A DNA stretch of 64,000 bases. Source: Cepaea nemoralis. Its lineage: Eukaryota; Mollusca; Gastropoda; Stylommatophora; Helicidae. The notes under the pieces are model-generated. The model was not told the origin of the DNA. It was given only the letters and a program-made list of their open reading frames with translations, and did no database searches. The translations under genes and the position numbers were made by a program. The stretch spans positions 129,966 through 193,965 of the forward strand of contig JACEFZ010004199.1 of assembly GCA_014155875.1 (NCBI GenBank), in the 5' to 3' direction. Below, piece by piece: positions 8,955 to 18,264 of the stretch (position 1 is the first letter of the stretch; the number at the start of each line of letters is the position of its first letter).

Positions 8955-9904
8955 TCAGGGTAGCGGGGTAGGGGTATACCCTATCAAAGGAGAAGTAAGG
9001 TGCCTCCTTCCCTCCGCTAGCCTACGGGACACCCTTGGGCAAGGTGGAGTACCCGTTTAGCCCCCCCCCCCCCCCCAACAGGGTAACGTGAAGCCATGGG
9101 AGCAGGTGGTGGATTGGACTTGGGAGCAGCCGACAGATAGTTGTTGGTTATAGGTTTCAAGTCAGTGACGGTGGGCATAGGATCTCTCAGTAGAGACAAT
9201 GGCTACGGTCATCCGATCAGTATGGTCACTGCCAGGAAGGAGGAATGGTAGACTTCCCTCCTTATTGATTCCCAGGCAGAGGAGGCTAGTCAGCCTTGGT
9301 TGGTATCTCTTCTAAGAGAGGGAACTCTAAATCTCAAACCTCCGCTGCCTTGCGGGTATACCCATATGGGAAAGGCTTCGGGAGTAAACCCTGAGGACAA
9401 ATCCGGAGATGGAGTCCCTAAGGCAGTTCCATGTTGTAAACAACATAGTTCTGGCAACTCCTGCGACGGCACCGATGCCAAGTTGCATTGGCTACTGCCT
9501 TTCCCTTGGTCAACATCGGCGACGTGGAGAGGGGGAACCTGTTACTGGGCAACAGCTGGTTCTCCGATTTCCATTGCCCAGGCTTGTGCCCTGAAGAGGT
9601 CACTTCAGCACCGTGTAAAGCGGTGACACAACACGGGAAGCAGCATTTGCCGGTTATAAGTCTTAATGCTCGATTGGCGTAGAGCAAGGCGCCAGGGGCT
9701 ACTTCCGACGGTGGGAGAGATCATCGTATCTCACTAGACAGCTACCGCCCGCCTAAGCTGGGCAGCCCCCAGTCAATAAGGTGTTGTCTCGCCACGGTTC
9801 ATCTGCTCCTGAGGGTGTGTGGAGCTTAGGGGAAAATCCTGACACATGGACCGCAATCTATACACCTAGCAACAAGAAAAAAAACAAAACAACCAGCCCT
9901 AAGG
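8955..9904 (+). other. 5' leader of the family A RTE LINE
   Basis: About 950 bp before the ORF, with no protein I recognise in any frame. It contains a run of 16 C at 9061-9076 and several short inverted words (for example gggtataccc at 9347-9363 and ggggtatacccta near 8971). Open frames of 60-110 codons here look like chance frames of a G/C-rich leader. Confidence 0.6.
9061..9076. repeat. Poly-C tract
   Basis: Sixteen consecutive C on the plus strand within the LINE leader. Length is likely to be variable or mis-read in sequencing. Confidence 0.9.
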
Positions 9905-12900
9905 CTGGGAACATGGAACGTAAGAACCATGACCCCTGACATCTCAGACGATCTAAACGAGATTGTGGATGCCCGCAAAACTGCAGTGATAAACAACGAA
10001 CTACTAAGACTGGGGATAGACCAGACTCCAAGAATCTGGAAGCATCAAGGAGAGGGACTTCACTTTCTACTGGCATGGCAAGCCGTGCGAAGAGACCAGG
10101 GAGCATGGAGTTGGCTTCGCTATAAGAAACAAGCTGCTCAATTCCATCATACCACCAAGTGATGGCACTGAAAGAATATTGAAGCTCCAACTCCAGACAG
10201 AGGCAGGCCCAGTTAGTATTATAAGCGTTTACGCTCCAACACTAACTGCAGCATCAGAATCTAAAGGCAAGTTCTATGACGACCTTAGCAAAGAAGTCAG
10301 TGAAACACCAGAGAAACAACATCTTTTTATCCTGGGGGATTTCAATGCCAGGGTTGGCTCCGACCACGAATCTTGGCCTTCATGTCTAGGACAGTTTGGC
10401 GTTGGGAAGATCAATGACAATGGACAACGTCTCTTGGAATTCTGCAGCCACCATAATCTGTGCGTGACCAACACCTTCTTTGACACGAAACCTCAACACA
10501 AGGTGTCATGGAGGCACCCCAGATCAAAGAACTGGCACCAACTCGACCTGGTGCTCACTAAACTCAGCAACCTCCGCAATGTACGGCTGACTCGCAGCTA
10601 TCATGGTGCTGACTGCGACACCGACCATTCACTCGTCTCCAGCAAGGTGAAGATAAAGCCCAAGAGAATCTACAGAAGCCGAACAGAAGGAAGACCACGC
10701 ATTGACACCAGTGGCACCCAAAATAAAGAGAAGGTCAACAAATTCATGCAGGCTCTAGCGGATACTCTGCCCGGCCCCACAGACGGAGATTCCACCGAGA
10801 GATGGAGTCATTTTCGCGACACCATCTACAATACAGCACTATCAACATTTGGCAAGAAGCAAACTAAGTCAACCGACTGGTTTGAAGCACACTCTGAAGA
10901 GATGCTCCCAGTCCTGGAGATAAAGAGACATGCATTCTCAATGTATAAAACATCACCTTCAGAGAAAACACTGCAGGCATTGCGAACGGCCAGAAATAGA
11001 GTACAACAGATGGCAAGAAGATGTGCGAACAGGTACTGGCTACAGCTCTCTGCTCAAATTCAAACTTGTGCAGACACTGGAAATATAAGAGGATTGTATG
11101 AGGGCATCAAGCAAGCTGTCGGTCCATCAAAAAATAAGATGGCCCCTTTACGATCAACTGAGGGGGTAATAATAAAAGATCGAGCGAAACAAATGGATCG
11201 CTGGGTAGAACACTACTCAGAGCTATACTCAGTGGATAACACTGTCAGCGAAGAAGCTCTGGAAGCCATCGATCAACAGTCCACCATGCATGCCTTGGAT
11301 AACGAACCTTGCCTCACAGAAATCAGCGAAGCACTAGACTCTCTCAAATCCGGCAAGGCACCTGGAAAAGATAGTATTCCACCTGAAATTTTAAAATGTA
11401 GCAAAGAAACAATCATCCCAGAACTGTATGCAATATTATAGCTCTGCTGGAGAGAAAAATCAATACCACAAGATATGAAAGACGCAAACATCGTTACCCT
11501 TTATAAAAACAAAGGCGACAGAAGCGACTGCAACAACTATCGCGGCATTTCCCTTCTCAGCATTACAGGCAAGATTTTTGCCAGAGTAATCCTTAAAAGA
11601 TTACACATTCTTGCTGAAAGAATCTACCCCGAATCGCAGTGCGGATTTAGACCCAACAGGTCCACCATCGATATGATTTTCTCACTCCGGCAGCTCCAAG
11701 AGAAGTGCAGAGAACAGAGGAAGCCATTATATATTGCCTTCATCGACCTCACAAAGGCATTTGACCTCGTGAGCAGAAGCGGCCTTTTTAAGGTCCTTGA
11801 AAAGGTTGGATGTCCACCCACCCTTCTTAGTCTTGTGAAATCATTCCACGAAAACATGCAGGGGACCATTTTATTTGACGGCTCAACATCCCAGTCATTC
11901 AGCATCAGCAGCGGAGTAAAGCAGGGCTGCGTGCTTGCTCCTACACTCTTTGGTATCTTCTTCGCTGTTCTCTTAAGGCAAGCATTTGGGACTGCCACTG
12001 AAGGCATATACCTCCACACAAGATCTGATGGCAAACTTTTTAACCCATCAAGACTCAAGGCAAAGACCAAAATAAGATCAAGATGCGTAAGAGAACTACT
12101 TTTCGCAGATGATGCAGCACTGACTACTCATACAGCAGAAGATCTCCAAAGGCTCATAGATCGTTTTGCAGCTGCCTGCAAAGACTTTGGGCTCACCATT
12201 AGCCTAAATAAAACACAGGTGATGGAACAAGATGCTGATGCGCCTCCGTCAATCAAAATCTCTAATTACGAATTGAAGGTCGTCCACGATTTTGTGTATT
12301 TGGGATCGACAATATCAGATAATCTTTCATTAGAGATAGAAATCGACAGACGCATTGGAAAGGCAGCCACAACATTTTCCAGGCTAGCTAAAAGAGTTTG
12401 GGAGAATAATAGACTAACAGAGCGTACAAAAGCTCAAGTATATAAAGCTTGTGTTGTTAGCACACTACTCTACGGGTCTGAATCCTGGACCCTGTACTCA
12501 AGACAGGAAAGGAAGTTGAATTCCTTCCACATGAGATGTCTGAGACGTATCCTGGGCATAACATGGAAAGACCACATAACAAACAAACAGGTGCTTGAAA
12601 GAGCAGATATTACCACAGTGCACACCCTCCTCAAGCAGAGAAATCTGCGGTGGTTGGGCCACGTATCTCGAATGGAGGATGAACGTATTCCCAAAGATCT
12701 CCTTTACGGAGAACTAGCCACAGGAAAGAGGCCAACCGGAAGACCCCAAATGCGATATAGGGATGTGTGTAAACAAGATATGAAAACCATTGGAATAGAT
12801 CCAGACACGTGGGAGAGAGTTGCAACAGACAGATGCTCCTGGAGAAGAGATGTACGAAACGGACTGGTGCTCTTTGAGCGCAATCAGATCCAAAAATCTG

Positions 12901-12965
12901 AGGAGAGACGGCACAGGCTCAAAGAGCAGTCACTTACTGCGGGATCTGCCTCATCTTACAGATGA
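9905..12965 (+). pseudogene. RTE-family A endonuclease-reverse transcriptase polyprotein
   Basis: About 1,020 codons. APE-type endonuclease: GTWNVRT (9908), HGKPCEETREHGVGFAIRNK (about 10070-10130), LGDFNARVGSD (about 10333) and CDTDHSLVSSK (about 10615). RT: YKNKGDRSDCNNYRGISLLS (11502), QCGFRPNRSTIDMIFSLRQL, IAFIDLTKAFDLV (motif A, about 11735), SSGVKQGCVLAPTLFG (motif B), and the FADDAAL catalytic box (12102). C-terminal end: RWLGHVSRMEDERIPKDLL. Breaks: a short deletion with frameshift near 10015 that removes the endonuclease's catalytic-glutamate region, and an in-frame TAG at 11439-11441. It would nick DNA and copy its own RNA by target-primed reverse transcription. Confidence 0.93.
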
Positions 12966-12981
12966 TCCCTGTGACAGGGAT
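12965..12981 (+). other. Perfect hairpin at the start of the RTE 3' UTR
   Basis: atccctgt-g-acagggat is a 17-base palindrome with one central base, directly after the ORF stop (12963-12965). It could fold in the RNA; a role in recognition by the element's own RT is inference. Confidence 0.6.
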
Positions 12982-13052
12982 TTTCATTCTCGAATTGGAC
13001 TATACAGTCACCAGCGGTGCTGCCAGGCACCTCCCAAGCGGCACAACTCTAT

Positions 13053-13066
13053 AGTCCTTCAGGACT
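13053..13066 (+). other. Second hairpin near the RTE 3' end
   Basis: agtcct-tc-aggact, a six-base-pair stem 16 bases before the element's 3' junction. RTE 3' ends often contain such stems; function not shown here. Confidence 0.55.
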
Positions 13067-13081
13067 GAAAGAGGCCTACTA

Positions 13082-14054
13082 CTATCTGGTTAGGTCTGAG
13101 ACCAAACTGTTGAATGACTTGGGATACCCGAACCACTTGACTAAGTAGTCGGGTCTGGGTCTTTCTTGTAAGACTGATTCGAGGCGATACACTTGCTTGT
13201 CTCCGACGAGATGTATTTCTTCTCGGTAGAATGAGCCTTGGAGTTCCTCCCTGGAATCGTCTTTTAGCACATACGTCATCGGACTGGTCTGCTTTATACG
13301 ACTGATGGTAAACAGTTCTTCTGTCCACGAGGGCGTATACTCCTTTTTAAAAGGTTGTTTGGGTTCAGCCTGTATGACTCGATCGCCGGCTGTAAAATAC
13401 ACTTTTCTATTGATAGTCTTCTGATACAGGTTATTCCATACCTCGTTTTGATTCGCATAGTTGACTTGCACAGGCGCCATGCGAATACTTCTGTGATAAT
13501 ACCCGTTGTAGTTTCGGATCAGTTTATCTATCACGTCGACATAGCGAAGTTTATTGGTCTTGGTGAAATAGCGCCACATTTTTCTTTCAAGGTTCGATTG
13601 AATCTTTCCACTATCGCGGCTTTCACATCTTCATTCTCAGTGGTAAAGAAGAAAAAAAAGCCCGGTTGACAAATTCCGACCCTTTATCAGTCTGAAAATT
13701 TATCGGTTGTCTATCAGCAAAAATTGTACTCACGGCGTCTACTAGCTCTTTCCCCGTTTTCTTCTTGATTGGGATGGCCCAAGCATATTTACTAAACACA
13801 TCGAGACACGTCACTAGGTACGACATCCCATCATTGTATCTTTGTAATTCTCATATCTATCAAGTCGGCTTGAAACTGTTGATTATGGTTTGACGTCTTT
13901 GGAAACGACAACGGATTGGTTTATGCAAAGTATCCTGATGTCGTAGCCAAGTCTCTACCTTCTTTAATTTAGTATTCCGTGTTAATGCGGCGGCTCCGCC
14001 GTAGGCTCCAGGTTTCTGAGGGACGTAGTAATATTTTCTTATTTGCGAGGACAT
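13082..14054 (-). pseudogene. Polinton retroviral-type integrase with chromodomain
   Basis: Inserts the element's DNA into the host chromosome. N-terminal part (14054 to 13860): RKYYYVPQKPGAYGGAAALT and HKPIRCRFQRR. Catalytic rve core: TCLDVFSKYAWAIPIKKKTG (first Asp), NFQTDKGSEFVN (second Asp) and VERFNRT (Glu, about 13600). A C-terminal SH3-like region is followed by a chromodomain-like YRLESVLQERPRPDYLVKWF. Breaks: stops at 13860 and between 13830 and 13860, and frameshifts near 13630 and 13580. The present stop (13082-13084) is partly made of LINE sequence; before insertion the frame ended one residue later. Confidence 0.87.
13083..13097. repeat. Target-site duplication, right copy (family A RTE LINE)
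   Basis: Second copy of tatctggttaggtct; it also encodes the last residues of the Polinton integrase on the minus strand. Confidence 0.92.
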
Positions 14055-14488
14055 TTTTCCCACTTGGGTGTAGGTATCTTACTCTTCTTTTTGCTTCGCC
14101 TGAGCTTGTAAGATGGCGTTGTCTCGACTATTTTGAACTCGCCTACTTGACTTTTAGTCGGTGTTGTTTGAATAGGTGTTGGTTGACTTTTAGCCAGCAT
14201 CGGTTGAAGCGGTGTCTCAGCTACTGAAGCCGTTAAAGTGCTGACTTCGGGTTTTTGTTCCTTGATATCCACTGTCCCTAAAGGCTTATGTCTGTACTGC
14301 TCAAGTCGATTCAGATACCGCTGCAAAGTCTGCTGATACACGCGGGCTTTTTCCCGAGGTGGTAGATCTTCGTTCTCTAGGACTTGTTGCATTTGATGAT
14401 CCAAGTGGCGCAAGTTATCTGTTAATGTATCGGGTGGTACATATGGTTTCTCCAGCATCCGGGGGTCGATCAAGATCATTTTCTTCAT
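14039..14488 (-). CDS. 149-aa Polinton protein of unknown function
   Basis: ATG at 14486-14488, TAA at 14039-14041, intact. The N-terminus is MKKMILIDPRMLEKPYVPPD, then a helical, charged region (LRHLDHQMQQVLENEDLPPR, VYQQTLQRYLNRLEQYRHKP), a Thr/Pro/Gln-rich linker (KSQPTPIQTTPTKS) and a basic end (RRSKKKSKIPTPKWEKC). Proteins with this 'KM-L-DPR-L' start lie next to integrase in other animal Polintons as far as I recall; no function is known. Its end overlaps the integrase ATG (14052-14054) by 16 bases. The frame is open a further 114 bases upstream without a better start. Confidence 0.65.
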   Translation of the reverse strand: MKKMILIDPRMLEKPYVPPDTLTDNLRHLDHQMQQVLENEDLPPREKARVYQQTLQRYLNRLEQYRHKPLGTVDIKEQKPEVSTLTASVAETPLQPMLAKSQPTPIQTTPTKSQVGEFKIVETTPSYKLRRSKKKSKIPTPKWEKCPRK

Positions 14489-15243
14489 TATAAGCCCACG
14501 ACGCCTTTCAGCACGTTTAGAATAGGACCTAATAATCAATGTCCAACAGAGTGTATAGCGGTCGATCATACCTGACCCTGTTATAAGCATCCTCAAGGTC
14601 AAGAGCTACCGCTTGTTTGAAGCATAAGTGTAATGTTGTATGCAAAACTATGTGCTGGGTAAATGGTGTGTGTAGCAATTACAGTTGCGTGATGAACGTG
14701 CGTTCATCGAAACTCATGTGAGGCTGACATGAAGACTGATCATTGGCAAATTAGCCCGGAGATCAGGAGCTCTTATATTGACACCGTTAAAACACTGAAT
14801 TTGTTGAACCAACTTTCGTGAAGGAGCGACAAGTAACATTTTTAAGTTACGTATTTTGTCATAATACCTTCTTTACAGATGCCAAGAAAATCATGTTGTG
14901 TGAACACGGAGCTGATCCACGACTCTGGTGATCGAGTGAGCTGGCAAAACATGACCGCCCACGCTTACCGGCATGGCACATGATGGATGGATGGATTTTG
15001 TCATATTTATATATTGATGCAACGTTATAATATTGTTTTACATCATTTCATATAACTACCAAGTATAAGTGAATGCCTGGTGTTTCGAAATCACACGTTC
15101 ACTATCATCATACTATCAAACCATCGAATCATAGTTTCATCTGATGATAATTAAGTGCTAATGGTATTATGAACATCTAGAAAGCAAATAAACACAGTGG
15201 TAGTTTGTTTAACTCTTAGTTCTATCTTAGTATTTCTTAAATA
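14489..15243. other. Non-coding stretch right of the Polinton genes
   Basis: No supportable gene. It should contain the promoter and right terminus of the Polinton, but no inverted partner is available in the window to identify the terminal repeat. It is A/T-rich, with a short palindrome gaacgtgcgttc at 14695-14706. Confidence 0.5.
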
Positions 15244-15266
15244 CAGTAAAACTTCGATTAACTGTC

Positions 15267-15280
15267 ACTCGTTTAACCGT
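15267..15280. repeat. Target-site duplication, left copy (SINE)
   Basis: actcgtttaaccgt, repeated exactly at 15681-15694. Confidence 0.9.
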
Positions 15281-15680
15281 AGGGGGCTGCGTGGTCTCGA
15301 GGTATGGTGTCCGCCTCGAGTGCTGTAGGTCCCGAGTTCAAGCCCCGGTGAGGACCGGGAACTTTTCACGTGGACTTCTGGTAATAAAATTTCCCCTGAT
15401 CTCTGGGTAGTGAGATCGGACGCCGTGTGTATTGTTGCGCACGTAAAACATCCCTTGGCAGTTGAAAATCGAAAAGAGTAGACTAACGGCGCTGCCCGGG
15501 CAAAATTTCGTGTTTAAAATCTACCCAAAGTATTTTCAGGATCCTCGCCGGTGCTATGGAGTTCGTGCACTGAGCTGAGTTTCTCCAGACTCATATTTGA
15601 GTTAGGAGGAAAACGGAGCACTTATGGGTGCACCCGTGTGCCGTGATGTTGATCCATCGACTAAACTAAAACTAAACTAA
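15281..15680 (+). mobile_element. tRNA-derived SINE with CTAAA tail
   Basis: 400 bp between 14-bp duplications. The head looks tRNA-derived: an A-box-like tggtctcgaggtatgg (15292-15307) and a B-box-like gagttcaagcc (15335-15345), RNA polymerase III internal promoter elements. The body contains the phrase aaaacatcccttggcag (15446-15462). The 3' end is a short (ctaaa)n-type tail. SINEs of this build are mobilised by LINE machinery; the partner is not identifiable here. Confidence 0.85.
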
Positions 15681-15694
15681 ACTCGTTTAACCGT
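15681..15694. repeat. Target-site duplication, right copy (SINE)
   Basis: Second copy of actcgtttaaccgt. Confidence 0.9.
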
Positions 15695-16017
15695 TAGTTT
15701 CTGTTACCTAATTTTGCGTAAGATACGGAACATCGCCGCGCATAATACTCGAGCCTCAAAGACACAGAATGATATGACAGATTATTTAAAAGTAACGTAG
15801 ATTACAATACATTTCTATACCACTCTGATGCTGAAGTTATATTCTATTCTACTATACCCGATAATGAAGTATTATTGATCTTTTTGTATAATTAAATACA
15901 ATATGTATGTATTATTCACTTTTAAAGGATTTTATTTTCACTTTCGTTCCAAGCCCGCTGTGAAATCACGTTACTGTACAGATTTCTGTTATCCGCCTAT
16001 TCGGTTATCCAACACTG

Positions 16018-16548
16018 CCTCACACCAATAACAGTGGGTGATCTCTAGCTAAACACGAGATCTCAGCCATGTTTGATTGAGTCTAAAGGGTACTACAGCT
16101 ACCCACACGGGACACCCACATTCATGGACTAATTGGGTCAAGGCACAGCAAAGAGACCCTAACTTAAATAATAATTGGAACACAAACCTAAACAATGGCA
16201 TGGAGAGCTTCGGCTATTAATCCAGGAGAACCCAGGAATGGCTCCCTGTAACCACAGTTGGAGGACACTCCTGCAATAAAATGCAACGTTTGAATTTATA
16301 AACTAAATGCACATGAATCGATAATGTAACCACATTCCCATATCCACTCTGACTCTGGCCACCCAGACAAGTCTAACACATTATTCACACAGGTTAAATC
16401 CTGCGCCACCACCACAACACAGTTGCTGATTACATTTGGACAACATATATCCATATTGATCAGATTTACTCCCATCAATAAACACAGTACAGCTCACCAC
16501 ATTATCAGTGATCATCCACCACAGTTATCAGTGATCACACATCATATA
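16018..16548. other. Unassigned non-coding stretch
   Basis: No supportable gene. The second half (about 16400-16545) is rich in A, C and T with recurring words such as atcagtgatca and accac, similar in style to 17690-18250. This suggests one host repeat split by the mariner-like insertion. Not proven. Confidence 0.35.
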
Positions 16549-17658
16549 AGGGGCGTTCATTTGAAATCCGTTCGTGCCGCACCGAGCGTAATTGCGTCCG
16601 TTGAACATGATCATGTGATAAGTACTGACCAATGAATAAAAGAGCAAGTGCTTATCATCCCATGATGCACAGGTTCTGTTTCTGATCGTTGAGAAAATGG
16701 CCGTGTTGATCTAAAACCCGTCCAAAGAAGCTCAAAGAGTGGTGATTCAGTTTCTTTCATTTCAAGGATGTCGACCAGTGGACATTCATCGAAGAATGCA
16801 GGAAGCGTACGGTAACAAATGTGTGTCGAAGACAACATGGACAGATTGGGCACGAATGTTTCGGAAAGGACTTCAGTTCATGACAGATCTTCGACGGCCG
16901 GGTCAAGAAAAAAAAGAAGCCGGGTCAAGAAAAAATACCATCGCCAAAATTGATGCAGCAGTACAGATGAACCGTTGTCGAAGCATACGTTCGCTAGCGA
17001 AAGAATATGGTGTGTCAATTGGGACAATTCAAAAGGTTATTCGTAAGAAACTGCAATATCGGAAGGTGTGTTCACAGTGGGTACCACGGATGTTGACAGA
17101 CCATCAAAAATAGGAACGCATAGGATAGTGTTTGAACCACTTGCTGCGTTACAGAGTGGAGGGTGATACATTTCTCTTCCGCATAGTGGCAGGCGATGAA
17201 TCATGGTGTCACCATTTTGAGCCGAGCAGCAAAATAGAGAGCATGCAATGGAAGCATGCTGGCTCACCAAAAGCCAAACAATACAAGTTACAGGTTTCCG
17301 CTGGTAAGGTTGTGCTCGGCGCATTTTTTGACCACGAAGGGCGATTTTGTTGACCGACGTTAAAGAACCTGGTGTCAACATCAACACTACCCACTACTTG
17401 CAAACACTAGACAAGCAGCAAAAAGCCATCAAGAATAAACGACCCGGCATGCTTTCTCGCGGTGTGATTTCGTTGCACGATAATGTTCGTCCGCATGTCG
17501 CAAAGATTGTGCAGGATTAGCAAGGAAGAAGTGGGAAATTCTGCAACATCCACCCTATAGTCCTGATTTGTCACCATGTGATTTTCATTTGTTTGGACCT
17601 CTAAAAAAAATCTCTCAAGGGGCAACGATTTCACACAGATGCAGACGTAATGAACGCG
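16549..17658 (+). mobile_element. Mariner-like DNA transposon remnant
   Basis: Contains a decayed mariner transposase (16697-17658). About 150 bp lies upstream, starting near the TA at 16545-16546 with gggcgttcatttgaaatcc, which could be the 5' inverted end. No matching 3' end was found; the homology stops within the transposase C-terminus. Confidence 0.6.
16697..17658 (+). pseudogene. Mariner-like transposase, multiply broken
   Basis: Cut-and-paste transposase. The helix-turn-helix part reads AQRVVIQFLSFQGCRPVDIH and NKCVSKTTWTDWARMF, then SLAKEYGVSIGTIQKVIRKK and LQYRKVCSQWVPRMLTDHQ. The catalytic triad is visible: VAGDESWCHHFEP (first Asp), LHDNVRPHVAK (second Asp) and SPDLSPCDFHLF (third Asp), i.e. 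DD34D-type spacing in broken frames. It has stops near 16712, at 17111 and around 17126, and several frameshifts after 17350. A 22-bp tandem duplication (16897-16940) adds residues in the linker. It resembles the SETMAR-type mariner group; the C-terminal end is lost. Confidence 0.85.
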
Positions 17659-18250
17659 TAAGCAATAGCAAACTACTGAGCGTAAGTAATCTTGCCAAGA
17701 AATCAACAATCACAACAGTGATAATACACCATAGTATCAATGATCATCCTTCTTAGTATCACAGGCTGACGTCAACACTACACACCAATAATACTACACA
17801 ATAATATCAGCCAATGCCACTTGGAGCCTATACCATTCAATTAATTATCATAGCATGATGCCTCAACAGGACAACATCAAAACAAGAAAGCCACAATCTA
17901 TTATACATTAAAGGCTAATATCAACAGTGGGATATGTCCCACACAAAGCATAAACAACACCCTGGTATATGTGGCAATCAGATAGAGCATCACACAAGGA
18001 ATTACAGTTCCACCCATGTCACCAGCAACAATCAGAAAACAATATATAACATGGTCACTGACCGCAAACCAGAGACATGTTATGCACTGTCAAATGAAAC
18101 CACCCTCTTCTGCACGCTCTTCTACAGATTCACCTAGTATTCCCTTAAAAATTCACAGCCAGCACACGGACAAACATGATGCCCTTCTTGCACATCTATA
18201 ATTTGTTACCTGTTAAGCACCATGTCCCTGAGTGTGGACCAACTCACAAT
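17659..18250. other. Unassigned A/C/T-rich non-coding stretch
   Basis: No supportable gene. Recurrent words (caacagtgataat, atcaatgatcatcc, ccacaca) give a low-complexity look resembling 16400-16545. Short open frames here lack any recognisable domain. Confidence 0.35.
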
Positions 18251-18264
18251 ATAATTTACATCCA
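18251..18264. repeat. Target-site duplication, left copy (family B RTE)
   Basis: ataatttacatcca, repeated exactly at 19164-19177. Confidence 0.88.

Larger units (their letters stand above)
8955..13082 (+). mobile_element. RTE-family A LINE, nearly full length
   Basis: A 4,128-bp non-LTR retrotransposon between 15-bp target-site duplications: about 950 bp of 5' leader, one long endonuclease-reverse transcriptase ORF (9905-12965) and about 117 bp of 3' untranslated region with two hairpins. It has no poly-A tail, as is usual for RTE elements. It lies inside the Polinton at the integrase/membrane-protein junction. Its sequence is much better preserved than the family A fragment at 1-1660, indicating a younger insertion. 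Confidence 0.92.
3828..14602. mobile_element. Maverick/Polinton, partial, interrupted by an RTE LINE
   Basis: Gene content defines a Polinton: protein-primed polymerase B (+), and on the minus strand integrase, minor and major capsid proteins, adenain-like protease, a basic glycine-rich virion-type protein and a PC4-like protein. Without the 4.1-kb LINE at 8955-13082 the remaining piece is about 6.6 kb, against the usual 15-20 kb. The polymerase N-terminus, packaging ATPase and terminal inverted repeats are not found in the window. The right limit is approximate: I see no coding beyond 14488 and cannot place the terminus. Confidence 0.85.
15244..16017. mobile_element. Possible non-autonomous pogo/Tigger-like DNA element
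   Basis: Starts with cagtaaaacttcgattaac after TA (15242-15243). Its far end, read on the minus strand, begins cagtgttggataaccgaat (16017 downward). Both are of the CAGT...CGATTAA/GATAACCGA style of pogo-like inverted ends, but they pair poorly. A SINE is inserted near the left end. No transposase is present. Weak call. Confidence 0.3.

Noticed and set aside
9300..9690. Open frames of up to 108 codons in the LINE leader
   Set aside because: Overlapping frames on both strands in G/C-rich leader sequence with no recognisable domain.
14880..14985. Short plus-strand frame starting MPRKSCCV, resembling a THAP-type zinc finger start
   Set aside because: Only about 34 codons, and the rest of the Cys2-Cys-His pattern is missing.
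15281..15355. A possible tRNA gene
   Set aside because: A- and B-box-like words are present, but the cloverleaf is imperfect and the segment is the head of a 400-bp unit with its own target-site duplication and CTAAA tail. It is a SINE.
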